The notes under the pieces: generated by a model
Told to the model about the DNA's origin: nothing
The model's database searches: none
Seen by the model: the letters and a program-made list of their open reading frames with translations, nothing else
In this document: one piece after another, positions 40,472-54,200 of the stretch
Layout of the letters: every line of letters begins with the position of its first letter
Numbering within the stretch: position 1 is the first letter of the stretch
Assembly: GCF_041734735.1 (NCBI RefSeq)
Contig: NC_134896.1
Coordinates: 38,080,039-38,144,038 of the forward strand
Source of the DNA: Babylonia areolata
Taxonomy: Eukaryota > Mollusca > Gastropoda > Neogastropoda > Buccinidae
Reading direction: 5' to 3'
Length of the DNA stretch: 64,000 nucleotides
Program-made: the position numbers and the translations under genes

Positions 40472-43400
40472 CTTTGCAAAAGGTCACAGGTATCTCATGT
40501 GTCTGCAAGGTGTATGCATGTGCATGCATGCTGAAATTCTCTGATTGATGATCTTTTTCGTTATGTTTAGTACACATGTATCAGTCAATGGCTGATGCTA
40601 ATGTGTGCCCCTGGAAAAAAGTTTGCAGATCTGGACGTCTTCTTGGTTCCAATTAATTTATCAACAAGACCAAAACAACTCTACCATGACATTGAGATAT
40701 CTGACAGAGAGAAGACACACATACATGCAGTTCTGCAGTCCAGTGAACATGACAACTGATGTTTATTTTTCCAGCTTTTCTTTTTGTCATGAGCGTTGTG
40801 TACTGACTGAACAGTGTTGGCTGCAACACAACACTGCTCTCTTTTCTCTCTCACACACACACACTGATAGCAATGTGTCACTGTCTGGTGGTCATAAAAC
40901 ACCCTCAGTCAAACACTACTCTGCTCTCATGCACAACACACTGGCAACACATCCATCCACTTGTACATGTAGTCATGACACTAGCACACATCAAATAATT
41001 CACCAGGCAATGAGACATACTATTAACCACAACACATCAAATAATTTCAAACATACATAACTGTCCCATGGTCAAGCATGTTTTGAACCAGTTCAACATA
41101 ATGTAAAACTTGTATCAGTTTTAAAACCAACCATCAGTTTCTGTCATCCCTCCAAGCATCCATCATGTAATAAACTACAGAAAATCTGATGGCTAGAGGC
41201 ACACACACTTCTCAGTTCATGTCCATAATTTTGTAGAAAAAGAAAAAGGAGTTCTTTCTGACAACACAAACTAATGTACTGAACAACTGCTTTTTTTTTT
41301 CTTTTCTTTTTTTAAACTGATAACTGATAAAACAGATGCAAGTTCCTCTTCAGACAAAAGTGCACAGTTTCATTATTGGCATAGCTTTAATTAAGTCAAC
41401 TATCGAAAGGAACAGACACAAACAATGGGGAGATTGGGAGTTGATGGAATTCAGAGCAGACATCACAAGGACAATGCAGAGATCTGTTATTAGCCAGTTA
41501 GTCCACAGTTAGCAAAGTTGCCTGTCAGAGAGCTAACACTGTTTTCACTTTCAATAAGGGATTGTGGGCAATGTGTTCACATCAAGCAAACACAGTAGTC
41601 ACTGTTTGTTTCCTTCTACTCAAGCCTGTGGAAAAGCAATGTCCCCACAGTGTAGCAGCCAGGACATCTGTCCTGAGCCACAGACTATGCTGAAAGTTAG
41701 CAATGAAAGTTAGGGTATATACCTTTGTTCATGCATACCCTGCTTATGCCGGTACCACACTCACACAACCTGGTTATGTGTGTGGACTGCATACAACTTA
41801 CAACTTCTTGCTCACATGCAGACCATGTGCACTGAAAAAAGGTACTCGTGGACAGTGATGCACTGTTCACGGTGAGAACTGCACAGCACACACACAATAA
41901 TGCATACATATTCCTGACACTGATATTCACTCCTACACCATCTGAAGTGACTGAACATGTGGGAGGACAAATGACAAAGTGGTTGTGGTCAAAATTAAAG
42001 CATTCATTGAGGGCCAGTGCTTTTGTTCAGCTACAAACAACACTGTAACTTCTTCACACTATGGAACATGCTTGTCAGGTGCTGAAGTCAATTAATACAA
42101 CTCTTTTCCAGGAATCAACAGAGGAGATGGCAGGTCATGTTCAATATAAAACATGACTTGGAATTCCTTATGGTTACTTGGGAAAAAAAAGAAGATAACA
42201 ATGAAACAGCCAATATGAGAATACAACAGTTTTACTGAACTTTAGGGTGGGGTTAAGATTCTTTTAAAAAAAATTCAAAATGCATATGCCTTTTCTTTTT
42301 CAAAACTGATTGTACATTTTGTTCTTTTATACTTTACAGCCAAAAAACATAATGGATTCCATGCCATGAACATCCTCAAATTGTAAGCCACAATTAAGAA
42401 GCCATTCATAGGTTAAAAAAATATAATTTTATCTGTGTGCTTCAGATTAAACATACTTGCTTTACTAAACAGAGGCGCCTATATCAATTACAGTTAAACA
42501 TTTTTTCTTTTTTGCGACGGATGACACTTTCTTTCTAAACACAGACTTAAGAAATTAAGTGATTTGATTTTTACTGTACTCTTGAAAGCCAGCCACACTG
42601 GCAACCCATGGGTACCACCATTTCCCTGACCACTCTACAGGTATACTTAGTTCATTCACACCATGAGCAATTGAAGTAGGCCCCATGTTAACACACCATC
42701 TTTCAATGGCATGGCCTTCCCCTGACTCAAACTCTAAATTGATCCTAGCACCTTTATGATATACTATGCAAGGCAAGTTAAAGACAGGCAGCCATGTGAC
42801 AAAAAGGGGAAAGAGTGGACACTGGGATGTCATTCAACAGACATTCCCCTCATCTGTTGTGATGGTGCTGACTTGACTGACACCCTCTTTTGAACTGAAA
42901 TGTTCCTAGTGATAATGACAACAACAAAAAAGCATGATACTAACATACTGACTTGTAAAAAATGTCCCCCCCCTCCTTTTTTAAAGAACTTTTGACAAGT
43001 ATTATGACATGAAAGTACTGCACATTCTGTGTCAAGTTTACCTGAAGGGTGCTACCCAAACCAAGTGCCCTGTTTCTTACCTTTTGTCCAGTACTGATGT
43101 GTCAAGGTCAGTTCTGCCAACACAGCTGTGAATAAATTTGTCTTATGTAAGCACATACACAGAGTGTGTCCATGCAAAAAATGAACATAGCCAGCTGCCT
43201 ATGACAAATACTGGTGAGGTTTTAGACACTTACCATTCCCTGTACTCCTATACTGCATTATCTCAAGGCCTCTGGGTAAAACCCTAAACCTTCACCCTGA
43301 ATCAAAGCTATCATGACTCCTTTTGCTCAAACTTGCTGATTGCCAGTTCAGTTCACAAGACTGGACTATTTCCAATATGGAGGAGCCCAGGCTGGTCATC

Positions 43401-44545
43401 AGTAGCAGTCATGCTACCTTTTATTCTGGATTCTTACCCCAGAATTTCTCTCCTTTCTTCATACACTCTCTCCAAGCAATCCACCTAGCTCACCCTTAAC
43501 ATCACATCATATTAAACTTTCAGCCTGCATTTCAGTGTGCATTCACTCCACATTCATATGGCCCCGTTTATACAAGCAGACAGGCATTCACACCACGATC
43601 AGCACCAGAACCCAACCCCACCAAGCGATGAACACTGACTCAGTGATGATCTCCATTCACACACCCTGGCACTTCCTCTCTTCACAAGCTCACACACATG
43701 CCAAAAAGAGTGGCAACCATGGCAGTAGACTCCAGATCAGGGATCAACATGTTCACCACTTCACAGAAGTGATCAAGTGGAGGGAAAGAGAAGAAGTGTG
43801 TTCAGTCCCTAGTCCCCCTCTAAGTGGACCACTGCACGACCAGCAAGGCAACTCACTGATCAGTGTTTCACTATGTGGTGACATCCACCCTTGTTGCCCA
43901 TATGGCCGTGTTCTTACTTTAACCAAACACTGTGGTGCTTCCACTACAGGCTGTGCTCAGCTGGCAACACCTCCAGGGATTCCCACACCCAACTCTGCAA
44001 GAACAAAACGAGTCACAGTGGCACTTTCGTGGACTGGCTGCATGAGAGGGATGCTGCCGATTGTTGTCTGGGAGCTCAGGGTGTCAATCTTGTAGTGTGC
44101 TGCTAACAGACCTCTTCAATGCCAGTCCTGTCCTTTGGTTTGAAGATATCCACTCTGTTCTGTGTTTTGTCACACCTATCACAATCTTAGTAACAGCCCT
44201 CTGATGGCTGCAGGTCTGCTTCACCTTGTATCACACCAAAGACATCAACATTTCCTGTACCAAACCCTCACTACTGCAGGCTTCAGTTCTATACTCTGCT
44301 GTTCTCTTGTCTTGGTGGCTCTCACTACTCCCCACAGCACACAATACACCAACCTACCTAGCACTAGCAAAAAAAAGCAAAAAAATAAGCAAGCAGTATC
44401 AGCTATCCTGAGGGAGTGTCCAGTGGCGCAACCTGGTGGTTTGCTGACAGTGCCAAAGAAGCCTGCCAGTCCCTGAAGGCATCTCCTTCAGTTCACCCTG
44501 ACAACACCCCTCTTCCACTGCACTCATGTCCTTGCATCCTATGGC

Positions 44546-47500
44546 TCAGTCCTGCATTTCCTCAGGGATTTCATGAGGTCCCAGAATTCCTGGCACAGCC
44601 ATCTGCACTTTGCGTTTCTCATCCTGGGCTTGGCGAATGGCCGTCTCCCGCTCTTCCAGGAAAAGGTCACTCATGTCCTCACCTGCAAACTCCTGGACAA
44701 CAAAGACAACACTCCCAATGCACATCACTTCTGGAAATGAGGCTGTTCTATCCATTATATTAAATAATATAAAACCACCACCACTGTCTGAAAATTTCTA
44801 AATATAACTTGCTGATGTTCCATAAGCAGTATCAATAATCTGCATGTGCAATAGTTATAAACATTAAAGCTGTTTCCCCCTGTAACAGTCGTAAGCAAAG
44901 AAAATGAAAACAAATGAGTTCGTTTTTGGTAAGACCAGGCTGAGAGAAACGGAACAGTTAATATGTTATTCTTAGTAATGGGGTGGACAAAAATGTAAAC
45001 CAAACTCTAAAAGGCTCAGACTGATGAAACGAAAAATCACTTTGATAATTTTGTGTCACAAACAACTTAGTCTGACTCCCTTTTGCATTAGTTCCCTCTT
45101 AGCATGGATATATTTTTTAACCACTGCCTGATTTTTGCTACAAGCTCAATGTTGAAAAAAAAGTTCAAAATGCATCAGTTGGCAGGCCTTTGTAAATCTA
45201 TGTCACATCTTCAGCATCCCTATACAATTACAGTATACAGTTTCCTGTGGGAAAGGAGGAGGAAAGACTCACCCTGATCTGCACAAGGAAGTCTCTCAAG
45301 TGCTCCTTGAAGGCATTGAAGTCTTGGTCAAAGCTGAATAGTCCTTCAATGAAGATTTTGATCTGAGGCCTGAAACCCACACACCATATCCTGTCAAGAG
45401 TCCATTCAAGCAACACACCAGTTAGTACAGCAACACTTCTAATATTATTTTTCAGCCAAGACGTTATCAACAGAGAAATTACTCAGTAAAAAACAATGCT
45501 GCTCCATGAAAATCTTGTAAATGACAACCAGAAAACCAGTTTATGCAAATCCACAATGCACCACTGAATTATGGGCATGTGTGTTGAATCATATTTGGGT
45601 GGCATGGCAGCTAGAAAAATCTTTATTATTTTAATTTCACTTTACCAGAGGAAGGAACTGGACTTCCTACAGCTGGTTTGCTTAGGGAGTCCACAGGACT
45701 CCCACTCGGGCATTTTTGGGAGTCCTCATGTGGTTCTAGAGAGTTCAGTCAGTTGCAGGTCAAGAATGCATTCTTTCATCCAAACACATCACACACTGCA
45801 TTACAATAAGTTCACCTGCACACACACACTGAATGAGTGAAAGAGACACACACACACACATTCACTCACAAACACTCTCTCACTAAGAGAGAGGGAGATA
45901 GAGATATGCATGCACACACAAAGAGAGAGATACACATGCACACACACAAACAGAGAGAGAGATACACATGCACACAAAAGAGAAATAGATACACATGCAT
46001 ACACAGACCCCCACCCCCCAACACACACATACAGAGACATGCACACAGTGAGAGAGAAAGAGTGAGAGGAGTGAACCACTGAAAATTAAGCCGTACAAGG
46101 ATGGTGTTTGAAAGTTTGTCGATCCTGTCACAAATGCATTTATTTCTCGAGAGTTGCACGATGACCTGACTGCGAATTTCACATAAATTCTGCACTTCAT
46201 TACATGTGTGTCTTCATTGTACTACAGCCACTTGATTTCTTACTCCCATGAACGTTGATAAGTGCAGCTCTTCTTTTTCTGTGATCCATCCCCTTTTGAA
46301 GCTGGCTGATCAACTTCAGCTGATTCAGAATCAGCCTTTTTGTCGGCTTTGCGTTTTGGATCGTGAAGCCAGGATAGGGGAGGCATTTTGATTTTGAACC
46401 GTTTCACAGAATACTCGACAAGCCTTGTTGTGAACATACCAAAAATGGGCAAGTTTCTGTAAAGGGAGATAAGATGAAAGTAATAAACTTTGCAGCAGTC
46501 GCCGATTTTGTGAAGATGTCAACCGAAAACTAGTGAAAAGAGAAGAAGCGAATGCTGTTGTTTGACTGTGCACGTTCACGTTCTGATCGATGCTGATTTC
46601 ATAGTGCGTCCCACGGACTCCCTAGTTGAAGCTGTAGTGCGTCCTCTCATTTTAAAGAGTCAGAGACGCACACATGTGTGTTAACAGAAGCCCTGAGGAA
46701 CGTCCCTGACTGCAACTGATTCTAGGTTTACGTGTTAACTGTATGCAACTGCACTAGTGGGTCACGGTAAAGTATGTGTAGTGAAATCTGGGTTTACATG
46801 TTAACTGTATGCCAGCGATCAAATGTGAGAGTGAATGTATTCTGATTACAACTGTGAAGTTTTTTGTTTTTGTTTTTTTACACAGAAGAGAGAGAGAGAG
46901 AGTGCACTCAGCATCCTGTCAGATAAATTACAGCGAGTAAGGGAAATACACATATGTACACACTGACAGACTTACTCATTGAGATGTGGAAAGGCTGTTT
47001 TGAGGAGATTGAGCAGGAAGTCCTGGATGTAGGCAACATTCTGTGCTGCAGGGTGGTTGGGAGAGAGGGGGGCAGTGATCTTATTGGACTCCAAGGCCAC
47101 AAACATGGTGGCCAGAATGGTGGCTTGCAAGGTAAGACCTGTCAACACACCACCACCAACAGTATTACAACTCCTTTCTGGACTCTTACATCAATCCTAC
47201 ACAAGTCATTATATACACAAAGGCAAGTACAACATGGCTCCATATCACTAATCTAAAAAGAACACACATTTTTAACAACAAACATATTGGTATCAACATT
47301 ATTACTACAGGACTCTACACTAAAATGTCAACAGTCTGAAAGATACCAACAGAGAGATGTTATTATTGCAGGGCTCTACATCCAACATCCACAACTGTTC
47401 TACTTCTTGCTGCCTCTCTCAGCTACATAGAAAACCGTTACATTTTTGCATGTTACACCAAACCCTTTCTTACTTCATACTCACAATAAGAATGAAATGA

Positions 47501-49254
47501 TCTTGACTGATTTGAACATCTTCAAGTGAACAAATCAGATCTATTTAATCAAGAGAGAGAGAGATAGAGAGAAAGAGAGAACTTCAAATGATAAACTCAC
47601 ATCTGTCTAATCAATAGAGAGGAAGGGGAATAAAGAGAGGGAGAGAGAGGGGGGGAGGGGAGAGAAAAAGGGAGGGAGGGACAGAAAGGGGGAGAGAGAG
47701 AGAGAGAGAGAAAGAGACAAGGAGACAGAGAGCTAGCTGACCAGCAGTGTGGGAGCTGTCAGTGATGACAGAGAAAAGGTGTTGCAGGATGTCTGTGAAG
47801 TAGGTCTGGTAGAAACTCTGAGCGGCCACCTCCTCCCCTGCAATGTTCTGCAGCAAGGTGTACAGGATGTCCAGCCCAGTGTCAGCCACATTGCGCATTG
47901 TGTGTTTGAACGCCCAGATGATGGAGTCCAACACCAACTTGAACTGGGCCGGGGGGATGTTCAGCAGTGCTGCACACACACAACATCATACGGTCCTCAA
48001 CTATGCTCAGTTATCACTGTACCCATCTTCACTCCTCACTTCTTTTTATTTGCATTCCACTGTTCAAGCATCTTAATCAGATCAGGATAATTAAGAAGAG
48101 ATGTCCAGACTATGCAAAACCAAACCAATCTGTAGTCTGTTACAGTGATTCTCACTATCTGTCTCCTCTGTCTTTCCAGCCACCTCACATCAAGGAGTGC
48201 AACTGAAAAGGTGCAGCAGCTTGATTCGGAAATCTTAGACTCTTATATGGAGATCAGAAAGCAAACACTCCCTTCCACCTGAACCACAATCAGCCTGAAC
48301 TTCCCCGTTTCTCATGTGGATGTTCAAAGCATGGTCAGGCCATCCTGTTAAGACTGCTAAAATAACCACACTGTTTTGCTATCATCTAAATTTTGGCATT
48401 TCAGTGAAATTGTGACAAAATCCACGCCACAGCAAAAACAACAAATAAACAAAGCAATCTCACCTTGGAAACAATGCGAGTTCACAGCCTGCAAGAGCAG
48501 GAAGAAGTTGGTTCTGTGTTCTGGGTATTCCTCAAAATCCTGCAACACACCACATGACACTTGTCAAACAGTATACAATTTTACTCAGGCATGCTGACTG
48601 GTCACACAGCATGTTACAAGAGGCACCAGTCAGCATGTATAGCAGATCAATGCTGACAAGTTTGTAACTAGTGTACATATCACAACTCGGAGAAGTGGAA
48701 TCTAAGTTTATAAAACTGCAGATTTTCCAGGTAAAACCTATCAGCTTAATACAGCCTGTAAATGTAAACTTATCATCTGAACACATTCTGTAAATGTGAC
48801 TCAATTCATGGTCTGTGGTTATTTTGCAGTGCAACTCAATTTCAATGGCTAGTAGCTGTGAGTGGCCTGGATTTCTATAGCAGGTTGCCTAAAAAAAATA
48901 TGTTCACATGCAAGCACTAATGAAGCAACATCACCCACCTTGTTGATCATGGCCAAGGTGCACTCAAACACTGCATCGAAGATCTGTGGTATGCTCTGTG
49001 TAATGTGGCTCTGAAACACAATGGCAACAACTTTGTCACTAATGCTGTACCATAGTTCATATCAACATATTTATGTAAAACATCACAAATTCATGAGGAT
49101 TATAAAATCTCGACAATAAAAACAAATAAATATATATATATTTAGGCCAAAGTAAGTTTCAGTTTCAGTAGCTCAAGGTGTCACTGCTACACCACATCTG
49201 CCAAGCAGATGCCTGACCAGCAGCGTAACCCAAAGCGCTTTGTCAGGCCTTGAG

Positions 49255-49286
<32 letters not shown>

Positions 49287-51176
49287 AGAAAGGAAAAAGT
49301 ACCAAAGTCAAAAAGGAAAAGTACACCAAAGTCAGAAAGGAAAAAGTACAGAAGTGGAAACTACACTTTGTTGCTTCATGCTAGAGCATGTTAAGTGCAA
49401 AGTCTAATTTTGGTTTAATTTCAAGTTCATGATGGATGGGATTTTGGTATTAGTATCTTACAATCACAAAACCATGTGAATCTGGGGGAAAATCACGAAA
49501 CAAAACCAGAGTGTACACATTAAAACACACATCCAAACTCCAAAATGGTACATACCATGATGGTTTACAAGTTAACAAGCCAGTATGGAAACAGACAGGA
49601 ATTAGTGCTTGCAACAATGTACTTTTGGGAAGTTTAATGTGCTTTTGGTAAGTCTACAATATACTTTTAGTTGCAAGAAGCAGAGAACTGAAATAGGACA
49701 CCAACAAAGTGCCCGACAAATGGGTAGAGGTATACGTCTAACCCTTTTCCGCACATCTACACTACAAATGGGGATGGGGAGTATCTACCTCTAGCCTGTT
49801 GACAATGGTGGCCATGGTGCTCAAAACCTCAGGTTCCCGGGCAGCAGGGACATTTCTTTGGTAATCCAACAAGACAGCATCCAGCAGGGGCAGGATGAAG
49901 TTCTCAGCCACCATTTGTGGGTCGTTAGAACGACTGACCCATCCTGAGATCAACTTCAGTGTCTCTTTCTTCACTGTGCGCATGCTGCGGATCAAAGGCT
50001 GCTTGGTCACGCTCTCTCCATTGGTGGCGATGGCACTGGAGATGTTTTCGCTCATCACTTTGTAAACATTCAGCATGTCCAGGTAGATTCGACCCAGCTG
50101 CAACACACACCAACCGTTATTTGTAGGGGCTTGGCATGGAGGAGGGATGGACACAGAGGAAAGTTAAGTCAGTCATTAAGACAGTGTAACTAGCATACAG
50201 TGAAAGATTTCGGCAGCGGGGGGGCCTCCAATCCACCCTAAACAGCCTGTCTGGAAGAATATCAAGCAATATAAAGTCCATTCATGACAAAGACAGTGGC
50301 TTGATAAAGTCCATTCATGGCAAAGACAATGTGAATTCAGCAATAATTTTGCATTCTTAAACAGATTCAAGAAAATCAAATTCAAGTATGTTTGGTAATG
50401 AGTTACATTTAATAAACATCTTTACAGAAAATGCTCAATACAATGAGATGCTATATCATCTCAATGTATTGAAAGCTAGGTGTGCATGCATGTATGCAGG
50501 CGACCCTACCTGGACCACATAGGGGTGACCAAGGGCCTTACAAGCCCTGACGTTGGTTTTCAGAATGTTGCCCAACTGTTTGACAGCATCAGGATCTTTC
50601 AGCACCTCCACATTCTGAGTGGCCTGGTTGATGATGCCATCCCACACCTGGTTGGGCAGCAGCATGTAGCGTTCTATCAGGTGTTCCTGGGCCACTTGGT
50701 CTGTCTGTGCGCTGATCATCAGACCTACTGCCTCATAGAATGTATGCACCTGCAAACACATCATTGTATACCCATCAGGGTTTTCCCGTGGTCTGTGTGA
50801 ATACATCATCAGGCCTAATGGGTATCAGAATATGGATACCAGCATTAACATCAAATAGCTGACTAGACTTTCAGAACCAAGTGAAGTCCAACACTACAAA
50901 TGGCATTTTTCTTCAATGATTCTGACAACAATCTTCAAAATAAAAGTGTATGTGAACCAGACACCCACCCATTAAAAAAAAAAAATCTGACTGCTTGACA
51001 CATCTGAGCATCAGTCAGTTCTACTCACCTGGAACTATGCATAAGCTTGACACATGTAGTTAGTAATCATTTAGACTTTTCTTTGCATATAAGTATGACT
51101 GACACATTTAAGTATGCATCAGTTAATACTCAGTTTGAATACAAGTATAAATGTGTTCAACATGTATATATACACA

Positions 51177-51239
<63 letters not shown>

Positions 51240-54200
51240 GTATTGGTTAAGACAGACCAAAAACATGTATTGGACTTTGGTTCACATGTAATTATGCAAA
51301 TATGTACCTGTTGTGGTTGGAGATCACAAATGATAGTGTTGATGCCATTCAGGATTTCTTCGATGAAGGGCATAACCTCTCCCACCTGCACCTGAACAAA
51401 GTGGCGGCGACACTTCTGTGCAATCTTGATGAAGGTGTCACAGGCCATGTCTTGTACACCATCATGAGTTTCTGGACAGAAAAAAAAACACTCCTCAGCA
51501 TGGGACTCTAGTACCATACTTATTGTGATGGTTCACATCACTCTACACTGGTGATAGATGTTTTACTACTGAGGTAAAATATTCACAGCTTGGCAACATA
51601 TTCTTCTGAACTCACACACAACATACACCTCTGCACACCCTCTAGCTACATACACCTCTTTCCACACTACACATGCAAACACCCCTTCACCTTTCACCAC
51701 ACACACTTGGCAATACTGACCATGCATAAACTCAAACAGTTTGTTGACGACAGTCTTGAGGAACCTCCAGTGTGCACGTAAGAAACGTGGATACTGGCCC
51801 ACAACGTACATGATGTTAGATGCAATGATGGCTTTGTTGTCCTTCCCACGCTTCTGCTCACATAAGCCCAGGAGGTCCTGCCAACACAACAGACCAATGT
51901 ATTCCATGTACTGCTGCTGGTTTCATTCACAGCTTCTGTGGGCAAGGAACACCGGTGACAGTATACAACACTACCTGTTGTGCATTACATCACACACAAC
52001 AATCACCTCTTCCAATACTACCTAGTGTGCATTATTACATCACACAATAATAGTCTCAACAGCAGAGGAGGATGAAAGTCCCCTACACATAGGTGAGGGG
52101 TAGAGAGAGTGGAAGGGGAGGTGGGGGGGGGGGGAGAAAGAAACATGGAGGAGCGAAAGAGAGAGAAACAAAATTCTTCTACAAAAAGAAAAAGCAAGGA
52201 GAGAGAGAAGGGTGGACTGAGGGAGAGAGGGAGAAAGAGAAAGAGAGATAGAGAAAGAGAGGGAGGGGAGTGGTGGTATTTTTCCATTTGAAGTTTTTAA
52301 CAAGTCTGAAGGAAAATGTAATTTCAAAATATACTTACAAATGTACTTACAAAGCCTGGATCTTGTGCAGAAACAAATCCAAGTCATTATACACATAACA
52401 CCGATCCAGTGGGATGTAAGTAAAGAAAAGGAAGAGATAAAAACTTGTATCAAGTACACAGAAGCTTTGAGAAAGTCTGTAGACTGGAACTGGGAAACTG
52501 GGGGGAACTATTTTAGGAAGAAGTAGGTTTTAATTTGGACAGAGGAAATGAGTGTTGCAAGAGTGGAGTGCTTTGTGTCTTACAGGAAGTGTAAGAATGA
52601 AACAGACATAAGCTGGCTTTCACTTCTGACTGGGCCATTCTAGACAAAGGGCACAAAGTACTCCACCCTAGCTAGGAACAGTAGCTTCACCAACTTGACA
52701 AAAGACAGGAAAAGAGAGAGAGAGAGAGAGAGAGAAGGGAGCAGGAAAGAGAGACATAGATACTGACTTTTATGACTGTGACAAGGAATCTCTTTTCATC
52801 ATCCTCATGCATGGCACCACTGATGGAGCCAATGGCCCAGCATAGCTGCAACACACAAAGAAAAATATAATGTCAAACACAACATCTTGCAGTTGTACAA
52901 CATGTGAACATGCGTTCTTTGATCTAATCATTCACGAACGTTTATAAATGGTAACCTCTTGCAATTCCTGGTCGCCACCCAACCCTGTGCACTGACTGAA
53001 CAGTAATGCATTTCATAAGACAGGACCATAACAATCCAAGTCTACTATTCACAGTGCTCAGTGAATTTCATGACAGCCAAGTGGGTTGATCCAGTCATAT
53101 CCTTGATGGTGGATGCAGTGACTTACCGTGTTGAGGTTTTTCCACGACCACTCAGTGCCATTGACTTGGTTGTGCAGTTTCTCTGTCATGATGTTCTCTG
53201 TGTCTGTGTAGTCCAGATGGGTCAGGTACACTGCAACACAGACACAACACTGGGTCAACACTTTGATACATGGGAAACTTGTCCACCATTACATCACCAA
53301 CATTCCATGCCATGGCCTCTAACCAAGGCCACACTGTCAGCTATCTACACATCCACACTGCATTTTACACCAGTCCCTGTTACGTGAGAATATAGGGTGT
53401 TATGACACAGCAAATACAAAAACCAAGATGACATCAACAGACTGACAAGCTGCCATGTGACACACACAGTATAAATAATAACCCACCTAGAGTCTCCCTC
53501 ATGTTCTTGTACAGGTTGATGGAGTCTGTGTCTTTCATGAACTCTCTCACCACCTCTCCTTGCTCATTCTCCACAACCAACACCTCCTCTGGTTTGGCCA
53601 TGCGGGAAATCATCACCTGACGTACCTGCACAATAAATCATAACTTAGATGTTTTGAATCTTTATGGGGTAACTTGGACATAATCATCCAATATGTTAAA
53701 GAAGGGCTCCCAATGAATGCACAAATCTAAGTCCGACGCATTAATGTTATGTCAATCATCCCCTTGAAATTTGTCTGATGTTAGTTCTTTAAAGCTTGTG
53801 TGCTAAAACAGCACATAATGTGTTGGGTTGAGTTCCACAGTGGACAAGACAGGAAAAACACATGCATATGACAGGGCTAGATGAGCAAAGGAGTTCACCT
53901 TGGACAAGCCAACATTAGAAAAGAGGGAGATCCAGTTTGGACAAGACTGTGGCCCCTATCTGAACTGGAAAATACAAGGGATCTTAAACTTTGCTGCTTA
54001 TAGCTAACTCACTATAAAGGGCCGTATTGGGGCTGAACATCTTTAAATACTAATTCCACAGAACCTGTAAGAACAGCAGCAAAACAGAACATATGAAAGG
54101 AAGAGATGATAGAAAGAAAAGGACAAACCTAGAAACAAAGAGAGCAACAGAAAAAGAGGAAAATCCTGGCAGACAATTTTCAGAATATGGGGACACTATT

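Larger units (their letters stand above)
36554..44545. other. 8-kb region without a recognised gene
   Basis: Contains 3' flank of the basic-protein gene, several GT/GC and CA microsatellites (36705-36737, 36975-37012, 37319-37343, 37571-37607, 37797-37829, 40439-40469), two two-copy duplications (38705-39040, 39880-40085) and otherwise unremarkable AT-rich DNA. The right part (about 42500-44545) is probably 3' UTR and downstream flank of XPO1, transcribed leftward. The longer open frames here show no coding character or splice partners. Confidence 0.5.

Noticed and set aside
43535-44095. 186-codon plus-strand open frame opposite the XPO1 3' region
   Set aside because: No recognisable domain; probably antisense to the XPO1 3' UTR or flank.
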